From positions 1 to 24,820 of the forward strand of contig JAZQGO010000008.1 of assembly GCA_045540055.1 (NCBI GenBank): DNA of 24,820 bases, read 5' to 3'. This document shows positions 23,226-24,820 of this stretch, one piece after another. The stretch's first letter is position 1. Each line of letters opens with the position of its first letter. The DNA comes from SIG565 sp045540055. GTDB lineage: Bacteria; Bacillota; Clostridia; Oscillospirales; Acutalibacteraceae. Both the position numbers and the translations under genes were made by a program. The notes below the pieces were generated by a model that saw only the letters and a program-made list of their open reading frames with translations, had not been told where the DNA came from and made no database searches.

Positions 23226-24683
23226 ATGAAAAAAATTATTGCAATATTATTATCCTTAATTTTAATATTTCCTCTAACGGGCTGCAGTGATTCTAATTCG
23301 TCGGCTATTGTTTATTACGGTGCAATGAGTTGCCCGGGCACACTCGACCCACAAACCGCTTCCTCCTTCATTGAGCTTATGCTGGTAAGGAATATTTACG
23401 AGGGGTTGTTGCGTCAGGATGCCGACGGGAAAATTGTAAATGGTGTTGCCGAAAGCTATAAATCAGACGGGCTTACCTACACCTTTACTTTGCGAAAAGA
23501 TGCCGTTTGGAGCAACGGCGAGAATGTCACGGCGCACGATTTTGTTTTTGCATTTCGCCGCGCTTTAGACCCTCGAACCGCCTCGCCCAACGCACAGCTT
23601 TTATATGCAATTAAAAACGCACAGGCAATTAATAAGGATGGTATTACCTCTAACCTATTAGGTGTAACCGCAATAGATAATCATACCTTAAAAATCGAGT
23701 TAGATTATACCGACAGTAATTTTTTATACACACTGACTACCGCCATTTGTATGCCCTGTAACGAGGATTTTTTCAATGCCTCGGTCGGCAAATACGGGAT
23801 GTCACTCGACACAACACTCAGCAATGGCTCATACAAGCTCACCAAGTGGAATATAGAAGATTTTGCAATGCGAATTCTTAAAAATGAGCAATATAAAGGT
23901 AGCTTTGTGCCTAAAAATTCGGCTGTTTATTTTTCAAAAAGTAACGAATATACCACCCTCGAAACGCTTAATAAATCATCGGTTGATATTGCCGAAATAA
24001 ACTGTACCGATATTTCTGCCGCCAAAAAGGACAGTTTCAACACAAAGACAATGAAAAATAAGGTTTTACTGCTTTCGCTCGGTAACGGTTATTCGCGCAA
24101 TATGAAACGCGCCTTACATTCGTCGCTTATTAAAGCCGATGACTTTAGTGACATAAACGAAAGTTATTCATTTGCAGATAAGCTGTTGCCCGATGTATTT
24201 GATGGACAAAACGGCAAAAAAGTAGATATCTACTCCCCCACTGTTGCGAAGAAGCTATACGATGCAGAGCTTAAAAAACTTGATAAACAATTCCCGCAAA
24301 GCACGCTTATTTATTTCGGTGATGATACTGTTACCGACATTTTAAAAGCGGTGGCAGGTCATTGGCAGCAAAATCTCGGCGCGTATTTAAATATTTCAAA
24401 GCTTGATTCTGACAGTAGTGTTGTTTATAAAAGTTCACTCGATAAGTATCATATTTCGGCTTATTCGTTTGAGATAAACGAAAAGAATTCCAAAGCGTAT
24501 TTCGAAAAGCTCAAGATTTCACAAAACGGTACTGTTAACGAAGAAGAAGTCTTTAAACATTCAAATATAATACCGCTTGCCTACTATGGCACTGTATTTG
24601 CCTTTGATGAGTGTCTTACCGAAATTAAATTCTATGATACAAACGGTTTTATTGATTTTTCTTTGGTCGTGAAGGATATATAA
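23226..24683 (+). CDS. peptide/oligopeptide-binding lipoprotein (SBP family 5)
   Basis: A 485-residue extracellular solute-binding protein of the OppA/DppA class. A lipoprotein signal ends in LTGC (Cys20), so the mature protein is tethered to the outer face of the membrane. Family 5 motifs follow: CPGTLDPQTASSFIELMLVRNIYEGLLR, VNGVAESYKSDGLTYTFTLRKDAVWSNGENVTAHDFVFAFRRALDP (in part), and LSNGSYKLTKWN. It is somewhat shorter than typical OppA (about 540) and its C-terminal half is less recognisable. No permease or ATPase genes accompany it within the window, so it may serve transport genes elsewhere or act as a sensor. The ATG has GAAGGA about 12 bases upstream. It is the only sizeable plus-strand gene in the right half. 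Confidence 0.9.
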   Translation: MKKIIAILLSLILIFPLTGCSDSNSSAIVYYGAMSCPGTLDPQTASSFIELMLVRNIYEGLLRQDADGKIVNGVAESYKSDGLTYTFTLRKDAVWSNGENVTAHDFVFAFRRALDPRTASPNAQLLYAIKNAQAINKDGITSNLLGVTAIDNHTLKIELDYTDSNFLYTLTTAICMPCNEDFFNASVGKYGMSLDTTLSNGSYKLTKWNIEDFAMRILKNEQYKGSFVPKNSAVYFSKSNEYTTLETLNKSSVDIAEINCTDISAAKKDSFNTKTMKNKVLLLSLGNGYSRNMKRALHSSLIKADDFSDINESYSFADKLLPDVFDGQNGKKVDIYSPTVAKKLYDAELKKLDKQFPQSTLIYFGDDTVTDILKAVAGHWQQNLGAYLNISKLDSDSSVVYKSSLDKYHISAYSFEINEKNSKAYFEKLKISQNGTVNEEEVFKHSNIIPLAYYGTVFAFDECLTEIKFYDTNGFIDFSLVVKDI

Positions 24684-24685
24684 AA

Positions 24686-24715
24686 TAAATATCCCCCCGT
24701 ATAACGGGGGGTATT
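24686..24715. terminator. terminator of the lipoprotein gene
   Basis: CCCCCCGT (24693-24700) pairs with ACGGGGGG (24704-24711), extended by AAATA/TATTT with one bulged T. It starts just past the stop codon. The T tract is short but the stem is very stable. Confidence 0.75.
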
Positions 24716-24750
24716 TCAGTTTCGGGCATAGCCCTAACCAATACTGGCTA

Positions 24751-24768
24751 CGCACAAGTGCGTTTTTT
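24751..24768 (+). terminator. second hairpin with T tract
   Basis: CGCAC (24751-24755) and GTGCG (24758-24762) form a short stem followed by six T residues. It is a plausible backup terminator for the plus-strand lipoprotein gene. Confidence 0.5.
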
Positions 24769-24820
24769 GATTGGCCTGCCAGCCATGCAACGTTTACTTA
24801 CTACCCATAAATGGGTCCCG
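24769..24820. other. unassigned right edge
   Basis: No gene is visible in the last 52 bases. ACCCAT/ATGGGT (around 24803-24816) forms a small hairpin near the end. The stretch may be the edge of a dispersed repeat or a structured region continuing outside the window. Confidence 0.3.

Noticed and set aside
24716..24820. tRNA or small RNA gene at the right edge
   Set aside because: No cloverleaf could be drawn and no CCA-adjacent acceptor stem is present; only short hairpins are visible.

Overview
The window looks like chromosomal DNA from an anaerobic, endospore-forming member of the Clostridia (Firmicutes), probably a gut Oscillospiraceae/Ruminococcaceae relative. The evidence is low G+C with AT-rich spacers, strong AGGAGG-type ribosome binding sites, TTGACA/TATAAT promoters, sporulation genes (sigG, spoIVB, a ylmC/ymxH-type gene) and the Firmicutes order ylxM-ffh-rpsP-khpA-rimM-trmD. 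I cannot name the species. Nearly every gene is on the minus strand. The exceptions are a cyclase-like gene at 2055 and a lipoprotein gene at 23226.

Left end (1-2824): accessory DNA. It starts with a dispersed-repeat-like sequence and two hairpins, followed by a 156-bp fragment homologous to the 3' end of spoIVB. The fragment starts exactly at the catalytic SGSP codons. About 2.4 kb of visibly AT-rich DNA then carries a divergent pair: an XRE regulator with a helical-repeat C-terminus, and a small class III nucleotidyl-cyclase-like protein. Next comes the intact spoIVB. The layout, a spoIVB 3' end on each side of the cargo, suggests an insertion into spoIVB that kept one complete copy. This is the most unusual part of the window.

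Middle (2825-11622): read right to left, a PucR-type regulator leads ftsE, ftsX and a secreted coiled-coil/M23 murein hydrolase. FtsEX and such a hydrolase form a known cell-wall hydrolase control complex. A terminator separates these from a VanZ-like membrane protein, an AI-2E-family permease, an unknown coiled-coil protein, sigG, a PRC-barrel protein and spoIVB. SigG drives late forespore genes, and SpoIVB is the forespore signalling protease for sigma-K activation.

Centre (11623-16900): a 271-bp palindromic, MITE-like element lies upstream of the PucR gene. It is followed by an orphan MsmX/UgpC-type sugar ABC ATPase. Then come ispD-ispF, a DUF4830 protein and an RsuA-type pseudouridine synthase, and then efp with a Cys-rich acidic zinc-ribbon protein.

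Right (16901-24820): yqeG, an endonuclease IV-like TIM barrel and aroQ; rpsU; an HPr-family protein; and the signal-recognition/ribosome-maturation operon ylxM-ffh-rpsP-khpA-rimM-trmD. The last has a consensus promoter divergent from an orphan peptide-binding lipoprotein gene. I saw no rRNA, tRNA, CRISPR array or replication origin.
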